Below, in pieces: positions 1 to 11,826 of a stretch of 64,000 nucleotides of DNA (its first letter is position 1; each line of letters opens with the position of its first letter). Source of the DNA: Amoeboaphelidium protococcarum (Eukaryota > Aphelidiomycota > Aphelidea); the NCBI GenBank assembly GCA_023515745.1, contig JALECJ010000257.1, positions 2,234,687-2,298,686 of the forward strand. Reading direction: 5' to 3'. The position numbers were made by a program, and so were the translations under genes. The notes under the pieces are model-generated. The model ran no database searches. It had not been told where the DNA came from and was given only the letters and a program-made list of their open reading frames with translations.

Positions 1-574
1 TGTATCCATACTTGATACACATCTATTTCCAGAAGTGATCATCTTCAGTTATGGATTGATGGAGGCGAGAGCATTGCGACAACTGACACGCGCTCTCGAT
101 CGGCAAAAACGACAAAACATGAAGAGCCAGCTCGTGAGGAAGTTAGCCGACAATGTCCACTCGCAGACGAGGGAGGGTGATATTAGCCAGTAGAGAGAGT
201 TGTCTGATACTGCAATGACTTGATACGAGAGTATTGAGGAGAGCATCTTTCTACTAGTCAGTCAACTGCATGAAACCAGATATAAATGAATGGACATCGT
301 CATGATACGATTATACGGAGGAGGCGACGGATGATGAGGAAGCAATAGAGGAGGGAGACATTGTGGTCTTGTTGCCACCAAATAGAAAAATCTGTTAGGA
401 TGATGAGGGGAACAAGACACATTTATTTAAGGCATTCTGCTACTAAGAGAACTATGGTTATATAGAAGACAGATTGTGAGAAGCATAAGTGACAGGATGT
501 TGAAACATTGCACTTGAATCAACCGAGGGCTCATCACCAGCAGTCTTCCTTCTCTTGTGCTGATGGAAAGTCAT
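1..574 (-). CDS. F-box protein, Cdc4/Fbw7-like (N-terminal part, runs off window)
   Basis: Read with UAR = Gln, the minus strand is open from an ATG at 574-572 to the window edge (about 191 residues seen). The first 130 residues are low-complexity, rich in Ser and Gln. They are followed at roughly residues 136-185 by an F-box whose core reads LPHELALHVLSFLP, then CSRLHQSI and FWKQMC, closest in style to the Fbw7/Cdc4 F-box (LPKELALYVLSFL). In that family the F-box binds Skp1 of an SCF ubiquitin ligase and C-terminal WD40 repeats bind phosphodegrons; any WD40 repeats would lie outside the window. It diverges from VPS26 across a 0.76-kb shared upstream region. The F-box is seen directly; the Cdc4/Fbw7 assignment rests on the F-box alone. 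Confidence 0.8.
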
Positions 575-1337
575 TATGAGCAATACAGGACAGAGGGTAG
601 ATATACTTTACGCAGACCAGCTAATTACCAGCACTAAATTACGATTTAAAAACAAAATAGCAGCCGAACGATGGGCGAACGGGTTTTGTTTTGCCTCTTT
701 CCCAGATGGATCTTGGTCGTTTTCCTGAACGAGTCGATGAAATGGAGAAAAGTTGAAACAAATACAAATCTAGAACGCGGCTCAATTTACCTTACTTGAC
801 GCTTCAAAACATTTACTGTACTGTACGTGTCATTAAATACTGTTTCACATACTCTTTACATTGCAAGAGTCACGATTCTCAATAAGTTATCTAGAACTTG
901 CTGCTGATTATAATTTTGAGGTACTTTCGAATCAAAGATTCTAATAATCAGTCATTCATATTTGTACGTTCTTATTAGATACAGGACGTTTCACATTTTC
1001 GCCTTTATATAGCCATGTTATCGCATATGTCTACCGGTATAGTGTTTACGCGAATCTTTACGAAAAGTGCTTATAACAAGTGGATCCTGGCTCTCCTAAG
1101 CGCATGTCTTAGGATCTCACATTCAGTCGCCCCTCTACTAAATCTTTCCTGTCAATTACCGCGTCGCTTTAATGAGTCGCTTTAACTCGATTGTTCCTTC
1201 TCTTCTGTTGTTGCTCTCAATAGACATAACAGTTGTACTGTCAAGCAGCTATTTAATTTTAAGCTTATGAACGCGGTTTCTGTAGGCTTATTATTTAAAT
1301 TTATATACTAATCTAATTTCCTATATCCTATTTACTC
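575..1337. other. Divergent intergenic region (F-box / VPS26)
   Basis: AT-rich stretch between the divergent starts of the F-box gene and VPS26. No open frame with coding character was found on either strand under UAR = Gln. It presumably holds both promoters; no specific motif can be defended. Confidence 0.5.
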
Positions 1338-2554
1338 ATGTAGTCATTGCTTGGATTGGGTGCTCCGTCGGTGGATATTTAAATCACCCTGAATAATGAA
1401 GACTAGAGGAAGAAGATTGCCGTTCCGTTGAGACTGTCTCGCTCAGAGATGAAGAATGGCAGTACCATGTCACTGGACAAGGCAGAGTAGAAGACTGAAT
1501 TGTTTCCACTGTATTTTGATGGAGAGCCAGTCAAAGGCAAGATCCTTATAAAGGCGAAAGATGGCAAGAAGGTGGAGCATAACGGCATCAAGTGCGAATT
1601 TGTCGGCTAAATTGGTGAGATTATTATATGTATTTCATTGTCTCTATAAATCCATATAGCAAAAAGTGCTTAGTATGTAGAGCTTTTCAATGATCGCGGA
1701 AACCATAATGAATTTTTAACTTTGAGAAATGAGTTGGCTGCACCTGGAGAACTGAGACATACTGTCAATTATGATTTTGAGTTTAGAAATGTGGAGAAGT
1801 AGTACGAGTGTTATAGGGGTATTAATGCTCGCTTACGGTATGTCTTTGCTATTTACTTGGGTAATCGACTTTTGTGAACAACGTGCGTGAAGTACTTGGT
1901 GTAGATATATGGTCAGAGTCACGATCAGTAGAAGATTGTCGGACATTATAAATGAGAAGGATGTCTGGGTGTACAACTATAAAATTCCGCCTCAGGTCAA
2001 TGATTCGATCAGAATGGAGGTTGGAATTGAAGACTGTTTGCATATTGAATTTGAGTACAACAAGTCTAAATACAACATGAAAGATGTCATTGTTGGCAAG
2101 ATTTACTTTCTGCTGGTGCGCATTAAAGTGAAACACATGGAATTGTCAATCATAAGGCGCGAGACTGTCGGAGCACGTAAGATTTATTGTTACATATACT
2201 CATTGATGTACTATATTACATATTGCATTATTATGTGTTTGTGTAGCTCCTAATTAATACAATGAAAATGAAACTGTTGTGAAGCATGAGATTATGGACG
2301 GCGCTCCTATTCGAGGTGAGACTATCCCGCTGAGATTGTTCTTGTCTCCGCTAAACTTGACACCAACCTTTAGAGACGTGAACAAGAGATTCTCCGTGCG
2401 CTACTATCTCAACCTGGTGCTGATAGATGAGGAGAATAGACGCTACTTCAAGTAACAGGAGGTGACAGTATTCAGAACAAGAAATTCGGATGAAGTACAG
2501 ATTGAAGAAACTATGCCTGTTGGCATGGCTCAAGCTTTATAAGCATGGCAATGA
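1338..2554 (+). CDS. VPS26: Retromer subunit VPS26 (4 exons)
   Basis: Exons 1338-1614, 1681-1837, 1905-2176 and 2247-2554 give 337 aa, typical of Vps26. Start ATG TAG TCA gives [16 protein letters not shown]. Arrestin-fold signatures are clear: [63 protein letters not shown], and [15 protein letters not shown] followed by [19 protein letters not shown]. Vps26 pairs with Vps35 in the retromer cargo-selective trimer on endosomes. Three introns (66, 67 and 70 nt) restore the conserved frame exactly and all end in TGTAG. At least seven in-frame TAA/TAG codons fall at positions that are Gln or otherwise polar in the family. The frame ends AQALQAWQ and TGA. Identity is certain; intron edges are set by protein homology plus GT/AG. 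Confidence 0.95.
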
Positions 2555-2647
2555 AATAAATTCATGAACATTTTATTTTATTTTCCACGTTCTTTACAAT
2601 ACTGACACCTTCCACCTTCAACTACATCGCGTCATTCACTCATAAAT

Positions 2648-3238
2648 TCAACCCAGCATGGGACCAAAGATCTCTAGCGCTTTCTTTCTTCTGATCTGGC
2701 ACTGCTCGCGCGTCTTGGAGACTTCGGCATAACGCGTCGCCAATTTCTGTTTTAGATCCAATTCAAATTTATCCGTTTCAGAAATGAGGCTCAGCATTTG
2801 GCGCAATGAGTGATTAGTCAGCTGACTTACACGATTGATGGTGTCCTAGTACTGCTGCTTTGAAATATGCTCAGCATCGGGAGGATTGAAAATGCTCATA
2901 ACATTAGATGCTGCATCGTCATTGTTATCAGTTGCGTCGTCTTGTTTTACACGCTCAGCATTTTCCTGCTTCTTCAGCCATTGCTTTGCATACACGTCCA
3001 TGTCAGGCTTGATATCTGGCTACTGTGAAGCCTGAATACCAGTTTTAGATTCAACTTCCATCAGATTCTTGAGTACATTTTCATCTTCACTGTCTGTGAA
3101 TCCGTTTGCAGAAACCACGCTTTCTGAGGATGACTCGTCACCATCATTATCACCAGTCAGATTGATAGTGTCTTCCTGGCTGTAAATGGATCTGTTCACC
3201 ACGTGAGATGATTACACTTGCCCATTACCACTTTACAT
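2648..3238 (-). CDS. Coiled-coil protein of unknown function
   Basis: Single open frame of 196 aa under UAR = Gln, from ATG TAA AGT at 3238 to TGA at 2648. The N-terminal third is acidic and Ser/Asp/Glu-rich (DNDGDESSSES). The C-terminal half (about residue 100 on) is a predicted long helix with heptad character (INRVSQLTNHSLRQML, DKFELDLKQKLATRYAE) ending in a basic stretch, CQIRRKKALEIFGPML. No catalytic motif or membrane segment. It converges on VPS26 with a gap of less than 100 bp. I do not recognise the family; a small tethering or adaptor-complex subunit is possible but not shown. The start is the first ATG after the upstream region loses coding character. Confidence 0.7.
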
Positions 3239-3444
3239 ACGCGCCAAAAAAGAATTCTAAGTCATACTTTGATTGAACTTTACTATGTTAATACAGATTG
3301 ATTTCAAAGATTGAAATATTAGTTTAATATGAATATCCCAGCAGAGATGATATGGTATGAGTACGCGATGGAAGGAGAAGAGGCAAGATCTGAAACAAGA
3401 ATGGAAAGATCTAAATCAGTCACAATTACAACAACACAAGGAAC

Positions 3445-4319
3445 TCACTGAGCTGTAACAAATCCAAACTCATCAACCTTCTGTGGCTCTTCCGTCTGCT
3501 GACCGCTTCCACCTTCAGGCAGGGCTGGTAAAGCGCCTCCAATTTCAGGTTCATCCTGCAAGTACGTGGGAACTTCATCTTCATTAAACATCACCTCTTC
3601 TCCAAGTGCGTCCAACTCTACAATTACGTGTACACACATTTGTAAAATATAAGTATATTAGCAATCAACTATAGAATCTTACCAGCTTCTAAATCAGCCT
3701 CGTCAATGTCATCAGGCGTTCCATATGATCTGCCTAATGCCTCTTGTATTTCATTAGCCTCTTCCATCATGTCGGCCATATCGTCTTGCATCTTTTCGAT
3801 TTTATCAATGTTAATCTTCTTATACTAAGTCTTCATTTCCTTCATTCCAGTCTTCATGGCTTACACGGTGGTTATCGTGTTTTTCAAGTTCTCTGTAGTG
3901 AACTACGCCTATTCCATATTGAATCCTTATTGCATCAATTAATCTCGCTAGTTCTCATACAACTTTTTCTACTGCAACACTTTCATAGCTCTCTATTTTA
4001 CACTATTCTACAGACATCATCAATCGACGCTAATAATAATTTTAACCTCCAACATGCACAAAATCAATGACATAATTTTACTTTAGCTGGACCATCTCGC
4101 ATCTTGGACATTTAATCGCGATACTTCATAAGTTCTGCATCTAATCGCTTAATTTTAACCTCCACCGACTCTACTCTACTATCAGTCTACAAAATGGATT
4201 TAGATAAGAACAGTCAATCAAACTTATTATAATAAGGTAGCATAAAATCTTACTGTTGATATCGCATCACCTAATGTAGCCTTAGGCACCTTTTTAGTAC
4301 TTCCAAAAAATCTATTCAT
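3445..4319 (-). CDS. VPS60: ESCRT-III-associated VPS60/CHMP5 (4 exons)
   Basis: Exons (coding order) 4319-4254, 4186-4082, 4007-3683 and 3617-3445 give 222 aa, usual for CHMP5. The N-terminus [20 protein letters not shown] and the stretch [18 protein letters not shown] are hallmark Vps60. The middle has [14 protein letters not shown], and the C-terminus has [20 protein letters not shown] and a MIM-like acidic tail. Vps60 is a late ESCRT-III subunit that binds Vta1 and tunes Vps4 during multivesicular body formation. Introns of 67, 74 and 65 nt all end in TGTAG. More than ten in-frame TAA/TAG codons occur, many at family Gln positions. It diverges from GNA1 with less than 300 bp between starts. 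Confidence 0.95.
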
Positions 4320-4601
4320 TCTATTATATTCAATTAGAATCTACAAATTTCTGTATTGTTTTAAGAAGAGAATTTATAAAGATGAAGATCTCAAAGCTCA
4401 ATAGGAAGCGGAAAAGAAATTCTCAAGTTCTGAAGGAAAATGTTTCGCTAATCGTTCGTAAGTGTTGTGTTGTTGTTTCTACGCTGAGATTATTGTAGAA
4501 CAGAACAGCGTATTACTTTGGACTTCCTTCTCATATATTCGCATTTCAAACATTGTTCAAATTTATCGCTTAATATTCTCTAAAATCTTTTTAACAGTAT
4601 T

Positions 4602-5099
<498 letters not shown>

Positions 5100-5220
5100 T
5101 AGATATGAGCTCTGATGATAAGTGGTAATTATTTTAATCTATTCAATTTTGATTTATTCTCATCACACTCATCAATGTCAGGCTATTCTCGGTGTAAGAT
5201 AGGTCGGACAAAATTCCAAA

Positions 5221-8200
5221 TCACTTTTACTTGCCTCCACCATGGTGCCATTTATCAATGAGTCTTCCATCCTTTGATTGTGATTCAGGTTTAAGCAAAG
5301 AAGATTACTTCAGAGACGGCGCTGGTTACGCTTAACTGTTGTCATTAGAGGTTACGCGACTTCCACCTTTAGCAGTACCATTATTACCACCTGACGATGA
5401 GCTTGAATCTACAGATTGATTAGTCTCAGGCCTAGGCTCACACAAAAGACTGTACGCATATAATCTCTTATCAGGCAGTGCTATCAACTTGGAACAAAAG
5501 TCATACGTAACAGGATCCTCGGCGAACACATAAGGGGTCTACTTCAATGCTTCAATCCTCTTGATGATCTCAAATATCTACCAATTCTTACTAAAGTTTA
5601 TGAGTCCATTCGCTAGCGTCTTTGGATTACCATCATTGGTGAAGGTCAGATCCTTTAAGTACAAACCGAGGAAAGGTACAAATGGATTACCGAGCAACTT
5701 CACCTCGACATCACGATATGTCAGGTAATTATGCTTTGGGTCCATTATCCTCTCAATATCATGAAGAGTGTGCATCAACTTTGGATTGACGTTGGCCCAG
5801 GTTTTCTTCAAACGCATCACTGCCGCCATGTTCAGGCCAGAGATAAATGCCATCAGCGCATTGTAATTATTGAGATCTTTTAGAACCTTCATAATCTTTA
5901 CAATGTTCTCAATTACCATGACTCTGTTCTTCATAATAGGGGTAGTGCAAATTTCAGTACCAATCCAATAACTAACCTGATTAAAGTGATTAACCCACGC
6001 GTCAATCGCCGTTATAGTCTTCTCTTTCTACCACAAATTCTCAATGTAATCAATGGGTCTGATCTTTTCAAAGAGCAATCTCTCGACTTTAGTCAGCTGC
6101 TCAGCAAAAGCATTAGGATCTAACGAAATAAAAGTGGTTACTCCGACATTAGATATTATTCCAGTGCTCGGAGCTTCTCTTTTCGCCAGCTCTGCCTTTA
6201 ATGCTTTAAACTCCTACTTTTTCTAATCGGAAATAGCCAAAATCTGAGACGACATCAGAGCAATTTTCTTTGACGTACGGATGATATCAATGAATTTCTC
6301 CAGAATAAGCTGCAAATTTTTATCGCGATCGAAATCGTCCCACGACAGTAAGATCCAATTCTAGACGTAAGACGCGACCTGCATTTACTCAATCTCAGAT
6401 CGCGCCTGTTTATCTTTCGCACTATGCTTATATCTCTCAATGACTTTCATCAGGAGCTCATGAGACTTCATCCAGTGGCGATAGGTGAGAAAAAAGCACT
6501 CAATAAATTGGCTATCTGTCGGAGGATCATTAGTAATGCTGGCAGAAACTAAATTATCGAGCATTGCAGCATCAATGCGAGGAATGCCTTCTTCGACCTT
6601 GATTATCATCTACTCTTTGCCGCCACTTGCTAGCACATAAGTACTTTCATCCTGCTTGGTAAATCCTGAAGCGACAAAAGTATCTGCACAATGTATAAAT
6701 CGCAGAGCTTCCTTAGCGCGATCCTTGTGGTTAAGAGACAGTTTAGCCTTGCTACTAGATCCCGTCTCTTGGGACTTTAAAAGGTTGTTACTTGATGTAT
6801 TACCTTCCTAATAGGAATCTTATTTGTTAAAGCTAGACTTCGACATATTCTTCACACTGGAGAACAGTCGAGATCTTCTGTTCTCAGTACCATTACTAAA
6901 TCTAGAGCTATTCAACTGATCATTGGACGAGTTGCGATACATACTGGCAACAGAATCACGCTTTGCAGACTGGCGACCATCAGAAACGTCCGAATTAGAG
7001 CTTGACATGGCCTTCAAATCACGCAAATCCCTCATGGAGCTGTAATATTTACTATTTCTAGCATTGAAGAAGCTATTTCGATTGGACGCAGGAGAGATGG
7101 AGCTAGGAAGCAAAGACGCAACCTCCTTAGGATCCACTTAGTACACACTGAATCTATTAGAAGTTGAATTGTGCGGACAGAAGAACGTGGCTTCAATATC
7201 TGACGCAGGACGCGAAAGCACGTTCTATAATCCACCATCATAAGAGCTAATTTTAGCAATGCTAGCCTACTGCAATGGCGTAGGGCTAAACTAGCGCACA
7301 TCACCAACATTATACAGTCCTTTAGAAACGAACTCAATCACTGCAGTAGACTTGAGTACAGCTGCATTCCTGTTGATGTACTCGAACATTTACACACATT
7401 CATGGAGGAATCTGTTAACCTCAACAACATTAGGAGGTCCCTGGCTTAGCTCTGTGAACGGAGCAACCTTCTTCTAGTTCAATCTGTTGATCTCTTGCAA
7501 AAGCCAAAAGATCTCCACATCGGATTTGCGTAATGTATGACTACCCTCGTCCTACTTACTCTTAGTAGTGAATACTTCAAACACCACAGCATACTTAGCC
7601 CTGCCAACCTCTCCGGGAGGTTAAATGTCTATGGACACTGGATAAATCTTCTTCAAATCACCAGACTTCCTTAGTACAGCACCTTAGAACTCTTCAATAG
7701 ACAATTTGGCAACTTGTATCTCTCCATCAGTATTTGAGCGCGCCAGTGGAGATGACACAGCCGGCTAGGCGACTTACTTCTACTCGAAATCCAACTTTGA
7801 AGGACCGAATCCTCTAAAAGCGGTTTACTTTCTTTTATTAACCTGGAACGTACTATCTGATGGAGATCCAAAAACCGGAGGCTACATGGATGCACTCAAA
7901 GGACTCGGACCTTACCCAAGACTAGACGGCGGTGAACCATCACGAATATACGAAGATTTTTACAAGGACTCACTGATCTCAATCTGTTAGCCAAACAAAA
8001 TTGTGTCACCCATCAACATATCGTGCTTATAGGCTAGCGGCATATTCGATTCACCGTCGACGATAGACTAACTCAAAGACGCGGCTGAATACGAGTGTGC
8101 CATACCTCCTTATTTGAATGCGGTATTAGATCTTTTCAAATCTTCATTAGAGCCCAAAGCTTCATTACTATTCACCAGAGTATCATCCTGATTGCTAAGT

Positions 8201-9054
8201 TTTTTCACAGTCTATCGCACTGAAGAAGCAAGGGGAATCAGCGATGCAGACAGATTAGCCAGGATTTAAGGATCAATCTCATCACTCTTTTCAATTGAAC
8301 GTATATCTTTGACAACTTGAATGAAATTAGCCATTAAATCATCACCAATGATAGAAGTGAGCTTCTCATTTGCCATAACTTTTTTGATGAACAACACAAT
8401 CTTTGTTAGATGGCCAAGTATCACAGTGCGCTCTAACGCGTCAGACTTCAAATAAGTTACCAACTTCTGACAGACTCTTACAAATTCCAAAATATCATCC
8501 ACAATAGATTCCTTTGCATCAGCATCCAAATCAGTAATCTAAATATTGTCGGATAGGCCACTTTTCTATTGTTTCTGCTGAATATTAAGTTGATTGTTTC
8601 GACTGAGAGTAATACCAGACGATGATGATTTCACTGCGCCAGAACTTGCACCAGTTGTCTACACAGGTCTGGAGGAGAAGTAAAACTTAACGGCAGCTGC
8701 CAAGGACATCAGAGGTGGAAATATAATGAAAGATGCGGCTCTCATCAATTTGTCATCAGAGCTAGCCTTGGCGATTGCAGCCTCCAACGTCTCAGCCTCT
8801 TTGTTAATCAGTTCAACAAGTTAACTCAGTTCATCATCTTGCGCCATCGACTGCTCCAAAACTTTGCCCATACCACGTATATTCTTGGCAAATTAAATCA
8901 GCTTGCTTCTCAGCACCTTTGCATCAACCGATTGCTGAGGATCATTTAAGTTACTATTGCTTCCTTATATACTGCTAAAGTATGTGTTGATATCCTTCCC
9001 CTCTTTCGACAGTGAGTCAAGATACTAAGTAAGATGCTTGACGATGTCTGTCAT
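5221..9054 (-). CDS. Ras guanine-nucleotide exchange factor (Cdc25 type)
   Basis: One uninterrupted 1277-aa frame under UAR = Gln, apparently intronless. Order: helical N-terminal region (about 1-270); Ser-rich linker; a roughly 100-residue domain near 480-590 (KYAVVFEVFTTKS then LRKSDVEIFWLLQEINRL) that looks PX-like, a tentative reading; another Ser/Asn-rich linker; RasGEF-N domain at about 815-930 (IDAAMLDNLVSASI, FIECFFLTYRHWM); catalytic CDC25 domain at about 938-1205 (FNQVSYWIGTEICT, LNNYNALMAFISGLNMAAV, FVPFLGLYLKDLTF). The family loads GTP on Ras. There is no N-terminal SH3 as in yeast Cdc25. In-frame TGA lies just upstream of the chosen ATG. The Ras-GEF assignment is firm; the mid-protein domain is not. 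Confidence 0.92.
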
Positions 9055-9366
9055 TTCAGTGAGGTCTTTAACGTTAATTATTCAGTTTTAATTCCAAGTA
9101 TGAAAAGGACTTATGAGTTGATATAAAAAAATAGAGTTATTAAAAAATGTCTGAATATAGATCGTGCTTTGTGGTTCATGGTGATATTTATAGACATCAC
9201 CAGGCACAATCAGATCAAGGGTGCTTTCGTAACAAAAACACAAAACACCAAACTGTGAAATGCTAGTATACCCGTCTATCAGCAGTATAATAAAATCCTC
9301 TAGTATCAGTTACATAATCTATTTATTAAACCAAGTATATGTGCAAGTACTAAATTAAATACGACC
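9055..9366. other. Intergenic between RasGEF start and SERINC stop
   Basis: AT-rich spacer of about 310 bp between two minus-strand genes. It should carry the RasGEF promoter and the SERINC 3'UTR. No other feature seen. Confidence 0.5.
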
Positions 9367-10746
9367 TCAAACACCAAAGTCTCTATCAGGAAACATTATA
9401 GGAGCCACAAGAGTCCAAATGTAAAGAATTGAAACGAGCCACGACGTGCCAATCTTGATCCATGACGACGTGTAGCCGTAATCTACAAACAGAACATTGG
9501 ATGAACCTTCACTGAACGTTGCCCAGTTAGTGAGTACGGCAGCCATGTACATCGCGGCGAGAATAAATATGAAATGAAAGAGGGAATAGTTGTACGTGGT
9601 GCCATCCTCTTCACTTTCCGGCTCATCGTCATTGTCGCCATTAGCTCCGCCAAAAAGCGACGAGGAATTTGTTCCAGCATTGAACGCAGCGTAGCCGAGA
9701 GAGAGAAACGTCAAGACGACACCAGTGATTAGAACACCGTTCGACAGCGAGCTTGATGATGAAGCTGAGCTGCACTTATTTACGGGCTAACTACTGATTG
9801 CACTGCCAACTAGATAGGTGGTATACACGGATAATATGGCAGACTAGAAAATGCCAGATCTAGGATTGGCCTCTTGCACGCGTGGCAGAATACCGACAAC
9901 AGTCATCACAATGGCCAGTATGAGATTAAAAGAAATAAAGAACTGATTAAGAGAGCATCCAGCTTCTCCATAGAAGATATAAAATACAATCGTCATGGCG
10001 AGTACAGCAGCATAGAATATAAAGGTGGTGGTGACCAAGAGGGCAGAGTAAAATGCAGCATTTCCCGAATCATCTTCATATTTGCCAACCCAGGTACCAC
10101 TCCACACCCAGGCAAAGTCAACCAACATCATCGCTTGAAGTAGTATGAATAAGGCTGCAAATACAAAAGTCGCGATCCAATAAGTCTTTAGTTGATCAGC
10201 TGGAATAAAGAAGCATGCCACTACGAGACCAGCCCAAAGTATTGTCTTTATCGGCCAAAATCTACAGTACTCACATTACTCATTACATACTGAATTGATA
10301 TTTTTTAAAAAACAACAAGATAAACGTCTTACCCGTTATGAATGTAAGCACGCGGATCTTGAGAACTTCGTACACCTAGAGTTATTATAAAGAGTAGAGT
10401 GTGATAGAACACAGACGCCAGACTGACTCTGTCCACTGCCAGATAATTAAAACAGTCCCGATCGCAATTCTAATCCAAAGTAACTCCGCTGATTTGATAT
10501 CCATATCTACCTAAAGACCAAGCAACAGCTGTCGATATTATAAACCCAAAAGTATACAGTAATCTAGTATTCAGACTTGGGCGGAACTAAAAACTACAAC
10601 ACAGACAATTCTACAAAACTATACATTGATAGAGACCTAATACTCAATGCTATAGTATTATGTTCTGAGAGTAGACAACTTACAAATACTTATCCAGCCG
10701 CACAGCATGCAGCTTATCCGACACAACAAGCAAGAACAGCTCCCAT
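9367..10746 (-). CDS. TMS1: SERINC/Tms1 family membrane protein (3 exons)
   Basis: Exons 10746-10684, 10586-10333 and 10261-9367 give 403 aa, near yeast Tms1 (473) and human SERINCs. The N-terminus is the family's Cys-rich MGAVLACCVGQAACC, followed by about ten hydrophobic segments. Signatures: HTLLFIITLGVRSSQDPRA, GFWPIKTILWAGLVVACFFI, a serine-rich loop and the C-terminal block YTSSWIKIGTSWLVS then LYIWTLVAPIMFPDRDF. SERINCs sit in endosomal, vacuolar or plasma membranes and have been linked to serine incorporation or lipid scrambling. Intron 10262-10332 ends CTGTAG. Intron 10587-10683 ends TTTTTAG, a departure from the TGTAG rule, and its donor choice is less certain. Confidence 0.92.
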
Positions 10747-10971
10747 TATATAAGTATTGAAAATGCTATTTCAGATCTATAAAATCCACCAAGCTTATTG
10801 TACGATACCAAAATCAGAAATATTCAGAGCAACAACTGTCGATTGATCAACACAGTTTAAGAAGAATCGATCAGCCGATCGCTTTAAAATGCCGCTAAAT
10901 TTACAGTTTTGTAGAAGTTGGATTTAGGAGTTAATAAGAGTATACAATTGAGATATAAAAGATTGATTAGA

Positions 10972-11559
10972 ATGACTTTGGGTAATACTTTTGAGGCTTC
11001 TTAGAATGATATTAATAGTTTAGAGCAGACAGCACATGGTAAAGCGAAGAAGAAATGCAGAGCGTGTTTTGACTTCAAGTAGATGAAAGCTGCAGCTTCC
11101 ACCTCCACTTCTCATCAATCTAGCAAGCAATAGACTGATGAGCGTGATGGAAATACACGCGATTCTTTGGGAAATACACCCATCTAGGACTAGTAAAATC
11201 TGTCTAATAATTACGCGAAAGACTGCCCACCAGATGCTACAGAGATTGGTCGATCAGGATGGACGCTTCTACACACCGTGGCTTCCTATTACCCAGAAGA
11301 ACCGACTGATACTCATAAAACGTCAGTGATACAACTCCTAAACTCCTTCTCGCATATATATCCGTGTCACACGTGTGCCGAAGATCTTTAAAGCGATCTG
11401 CAGAAGCATCCTCCCCAATTTAATACGCGCTCAGAGTTGGAGCAGTACATGTGTAATCTGCACAATCGCGTAAATGTTCGTCTCGGAAAACCTCAGTTTG
11501 ATTGTCAGCTTGTTGGATAACGTTGGCGCGATGGCTATACTGATAAGAATTGTGATTGA
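10972..11559 (+). CDS. ERV1: FAD-linked sulfhydryl oxidase Erv1/ALR
   Basis: 195 aa, continuous under UAR = Gln (about ten in-frame TAG/TAA), ending AAT TGT GAT TGA. The N-terminal segment has the conserved CRACFDFK shuttle region. The Erv/ALR core is DCPPDATEIGRSGWTLLHT, YYPEEP, the redox pair CHTC at about residues 132-135 followed by AEDL, then NLHNRVNVRLGKPQFDC and WRDGYTDKNCD. Erv1 oxidises Mia40 in the mitochondrial intermembrane space. In fungi the shuttle disulfide is N-terminal, as here. It is divergent from SERINC (225 bp) and convergent with the displaced 3' tail of SRP54 only about 80 bp downstream. Confidence 0.95.
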
Positions 11560-11639
11560 TACTGACTTTATAGACATGTGATCAGTTAATAGAGTTCGAA
11601 TAGAGTAGAGTAATAATAATAATAGGCAATATATATATA

Positions 11640-11684
11640 TCACTTTTTCTTGCGTTGCTGCCTCTGTCGAGACTGAGTCTGAGA
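11640..11684 (-). pseudogene. Displaced original C-terminal tail of SRP54
   Basis: Immediately outside the 5' LTR, the minus strand reads 14 codons (SQTQSRQRQQRKKK) and TGA, a basic tail that looks like a natural protein end. The phase agrees with the SRP54 frame on the other side of the element if a 5-bp target duplication (TCATA on one side, TCTCA on the other) is collapsed. I infer this was the last exon part of SRP54 before the copia insertion. It is now separated from the gene by about 5 kb. Confidence 0.65.
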
Positions 11685-11814
11685 TGTTGAGCTGAAACCG
11701 TGTTGACGCGTTTCAGTCACTCACTCTCTCTCTTTATCATACAAGAGTTGAAACAACTGTAAATATACTTGTTATATCTCATATTCACTTCACTCTCTTA
11801 TTCTATTCTTAACA
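11685..11814 (+). repeat. 5' LTR of copia element
   Basis: 130 bp, starts TGTTGAGCTG and ends TATTCTTAACA; identical to the 3' LTR by direct comparison. Contains a CT-rich tract and should carry promoter, R region and polyadenylation signals, which I cannot delimit. Confidence 0.95.
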
Positions 11815-11826
11815 GATTATGAGACC
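11815..11826 (+). promoter_or_regulatory. Probable primer-binding site (half-tRNA initiator-Met type)
   Basis: The 12 nt directly after the 5' LTR read GATTATGAGACC. They match 10 of 12 positions of GGTTATGAGCCC, the complement of the anticodon stem-loop of a fungal-type initiator tRNA-Met. Copia of Drosophila primes from the same internal region of this tRNA. The ATG inside the site (11819) is also the first ATG of the Gag-Pol frame. Confidence 0.6.

Noticed and set aside
1-479. Two plus-strand frames (ending at 223 and 479) that look coding
   Set aside because: They are mirror shadows of the minus-strand F-box gene, which has the recognisable F-box and a clean ATG.
4381-4457. Extra N-terminal coding exon of GNA1
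   Set aside because: The frame that would splice in phase has no ATG, and frames with an ATG run into TGA after the join; a 5'UTR exon is simpler.
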